A stretch of 64,000 nucleotides of DNA from Chanos chanos (lineage: Eukaryota > Chordata > Actinopteri > Gonorynchiformes > Chanidae). Position numbers and translations under genes: made by a program. The first letter of the stretch is position 1; each line of letters begins with the position of its first letter. The stretch covers positions 11,412,957 through 11,476,956 of the forward strand of contig NC_044503.1 in assembly GCF_902362185.1 (NCBI RefSeq), read 5' to 3'. Shown here one piece after another: positions 61,329 through 64,000 of this stretch. The notes below the pieces were generated by a model that worked only from the letters and a program-made list of their open reading frames with translations, ran no database searches and was not told the origin of the DNA.

Positions 61329-64000
61329 GAGAGGGATGCAGAGAGATAAGGAGACCCATGGGTAATGTCTGTCGATGTGGTTTTAGGGGCCGACGGCCAC
61401 AGCTGACTGAACCTCCTCGAGTCCAAGAACCGATCGTCACTGAACGGCCGGCTAATGGAAGCTGTCACTCAGAGGTCTTGACGAGCAGACACACTCACAA
61501 GGCCCAGCCATAAATCAATGCCTAGCTGAAGAACGTGAGCGGAATATAGACACTTTGCTTGAGTGACTTCTCCAAGAATTGAACAAGAGACGGGAGAAGG
61601 CTCCTGTTCTCTCAAATACTAAATAAACGCTGAGCAGAAGTGTGTGGCTTGGGCTTCAGGGCCAATTAAACTTGCCAAAGTAGTCCAGTGGCTCAGCTAT
61701 GGTACTTACCCAAATGAGGAATTTAATCCTCGTCCAGAGTGAATGTTGGAGTGCTGATGCACAACTGACCCCTCACAGGGATTATCTTTTGTAGAAAGGG
61801 ACTCCCGTAACACGGCAGACACACTGCTTGACCATGAAAAATATTCCCTACTCTTGCACAACACGTTCAGTTGGATTTATTGCAAAAAAAAAAAAAAAGA
61901 TTCAGAGACTCTTCATATTGTGTTGTAGTGATTTATTCTTTCCTCTCAAACGGTGGAATGTGAAATCAAATGTTTTATGGGGGGTCATGATCTGTAAGAA
62001 TTTATGGCATTGAAGTCTGACATTTCTTGGTAAAACTGTACATCGCATGAAAGCAGGTACATTTTATGGATTTGACCCCTGTGCACGGCGATATTTTTTC
62101 TTTAATGTAAGGACATGTACCCCAGAGCCACTCCATCAAACTGCTTTTGGCCAATTAAACTGGAACATATTTAGAGATTTGATAAAAAAAAAAAACAAAC
62201 AAGAAAATTATGACATTTTCAAAGGGAAAATGATAAAGTGTAACATAAACACACACAAATACCTGAGACAAAATAATCTGATCTTTTCAGTTTTTTTATT
62301 ATGCGGTAATTTATGCTTGTTTTGAATATTAGGACGAGCTAAGTGACCCTTAAATAAATATTTAGTCGAAGAAGCTATTTGTGGCTCTACAGTTTGCTTG
62401 TGCAATCACCTATTTTTATACATCATCAGATCAGTCGTTTTGAAAAGAAATCCTCAAGCGAATTGGGTAGGACCGTGGACCGTATAGATGCGCATCCATG
62501 GGAAAAGAAAAAAACACGCACATGGAAACGCTCACTTGCACACTAGAGAGCAGAGATTCCTCAGTATGTGTGTTAAAGCAGAAACAGCGGGCATACGGAT
62601 GAACATGTCAACATAAATTTGTGATTTGTGCAAACAAATTGCCCTAGGAAACGGGGAAGCTGTGCAACAGCTGGTGTGACAAATCTCCACAGACGCCCCA
62701 AAACCCACGACCGACCAGAGCAGCCCCAGGGCGGTCGGCAGAAACAGAGAGGAAGAGGCCGATAAGAGCAAAGTTGGCAGGTACGTTTCTGAACAGCGTC
62801 TCACGAATTAAGATATGCAAAAAGACAACTAATGACGTCGCGTTAAAAAAGAAAAATCGTAAAAACGGACACACTTTTTTTAAAAAAGAAAAAGAAGAAA
62901 AAAAAGGGTCATATAATGCCAAATCCTTTATCTTAGCATGCAAAGCATCTACATCTGTTTGGTTACGTAACTTAATTCAGATGACTGTGCACAAACTACT
63001 GCTTGCCTGTTTAGCTTGCCTGTCAACTCTGATCAAATCATTGTAGGTTTTATTGTTTGGCCCTTAAGATAAAGCTTCTGTCGAGACAGGCAAACCAACA
63101 CTCTGAAATCACCCTCCAATTTGTTAAAATTGTCAATTTGAAATCATATTGTGTCTTTCTCTCTCTTATTCTCACCACCAGATTTTGCAATTTTCTGAGA
63201 GACTTTGCTTTACCCTACTTTGCCTTAAACAAATCTTTCAGTATCTGGGCGCTATGTGGAGCATCCTAACAAGCTCTGAATGATGATGACTGAATCCTCC
63301 TCATCGTTTCTCGGTGGAGAACCTGGTTTTGGATGGCGTATCACGGCTAAGAATTGTCTTCATCAAAACATGAATGAAAGATCTCTGCAAGAGGATCGCT
63401 TTCTTTCTGCGTACATGAAATCAAATTTCACAGAATAAATTAAATTGAATACATGGCATCAGCTTTTCATTTTTTTTTTTTTTGCTATCTATTTAAATTC
63501 AATTTCTGGAAAGCTTTTTTTAAAGGGGGGGGGGTAGCATTTGCTTTTCAAAAATCATAAATTATTGAATGAAACGGACAGCGATTTTCATGTGGAGCCT
63601 TGGAGTTTCAGCTCTAAGAATCATAGTAACAGTCAACTGAAAGAGGCTAGTTTGATGTCAGTTGTCACGCCGCATAGCCCCCTTAACCAGTTCAGTTTTC
63701 ATTGTTTTGTCAGTACCCTGTTCTCTTGAGTTCAGTCAGTGAATCACTCAGTCACAGTGTCCAGCTGTTTTTCTTAATTAAACCTGATTTCTATTTAGTA
63801 TATGTACCACTGCTTTTTCACTATTGCTTCGCTCTTGCTTGTGAAGTCTTAGGTTGAATTGTCTTGATGTACACTCGTGACTCGAGTAAGAGTAATTCTG
63901 TCTATCTATCTGAGAATCCTCCCTTGTTCAAACCGTCAGTCTCTGTATCCAGTATCCTGCCTTGTGTCCAGTCTGTGAATCTGCCTTCATATCCCTATTC

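Larger units (their letters stand above)
55810..64000. other. Gene-free flank upstream of ntsr1
   Basis: I see no exon with family similarity on either strand. Short open frames here lack coding character. It contains an 18-base G run (57387), a (GA)n repeat at 61290-61324, and a stretch at about 61370-61700 of higher complexity and GC content that may be a regulatory element. Confidence 0.55.

Overview
The window is vertebrate nuclear DNA, almost certainly from a teleost fish. Genes are split into short exons with GT-AG introns, CA/GA microsatellites are very frequent, dispersed repeats of fish type occur, and the gene content matches fish versions of known vertebrate families. I cannot name the species. 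Seven protein-coding genes are supported. Their exon phases and lengths were worked out by hand and all sum to whole reading frames.

Layout: prickle3 (+, 7678-17054, first coding exon(s) not found); a fam110a-type gene (+, single coding exon 21237-22604); an MFSD2-family lysolipid transporter (+, 25666-31865, 14 exons including a proposed tiny first exon); fkbp1a (+, 32811-34086, 4 exons); snph/syntaphilin (-, 39070-36718, 5 coding exons); rad21l1, the meiotic cohesin kleisin (-, 49269-43010, 12 exons); ntsr1-type neurotensin receptor (-, 55673-52401, 4 exons). About 8 kb upstream of ntsr1 and 7.6 kb upstream of the first visible prickle3 exon carry no exon I can recognise.

The genes do not form one pathway. 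The block FAM110A / FKBP1A / SNPH / RAD21L1 corresponds to human 20p13. The MFSD2 gene next to FKBP1A recalls the human 2p23 pairing of MFSD2B with FKBP1B, so the window looks like a whole-genome-duplication sister block that kept an MFSD2 copy. NTSR1 (human 20q13.33) and PRICKLE3 (human Xp11.23) are joined to it here.

The most unusual structures are in prickle3. A 42-bp triplication copies an exon end with its splice donor. A 1.3-kb minisatellite begins exactly at another splice donor and repeats a donor-like sequence about 38 times. A 117-bp intron is open in frame and would encode a hydrophobic segment if retained. No virus-like element, CRISPR array, tRNA or rRNA was recognised.
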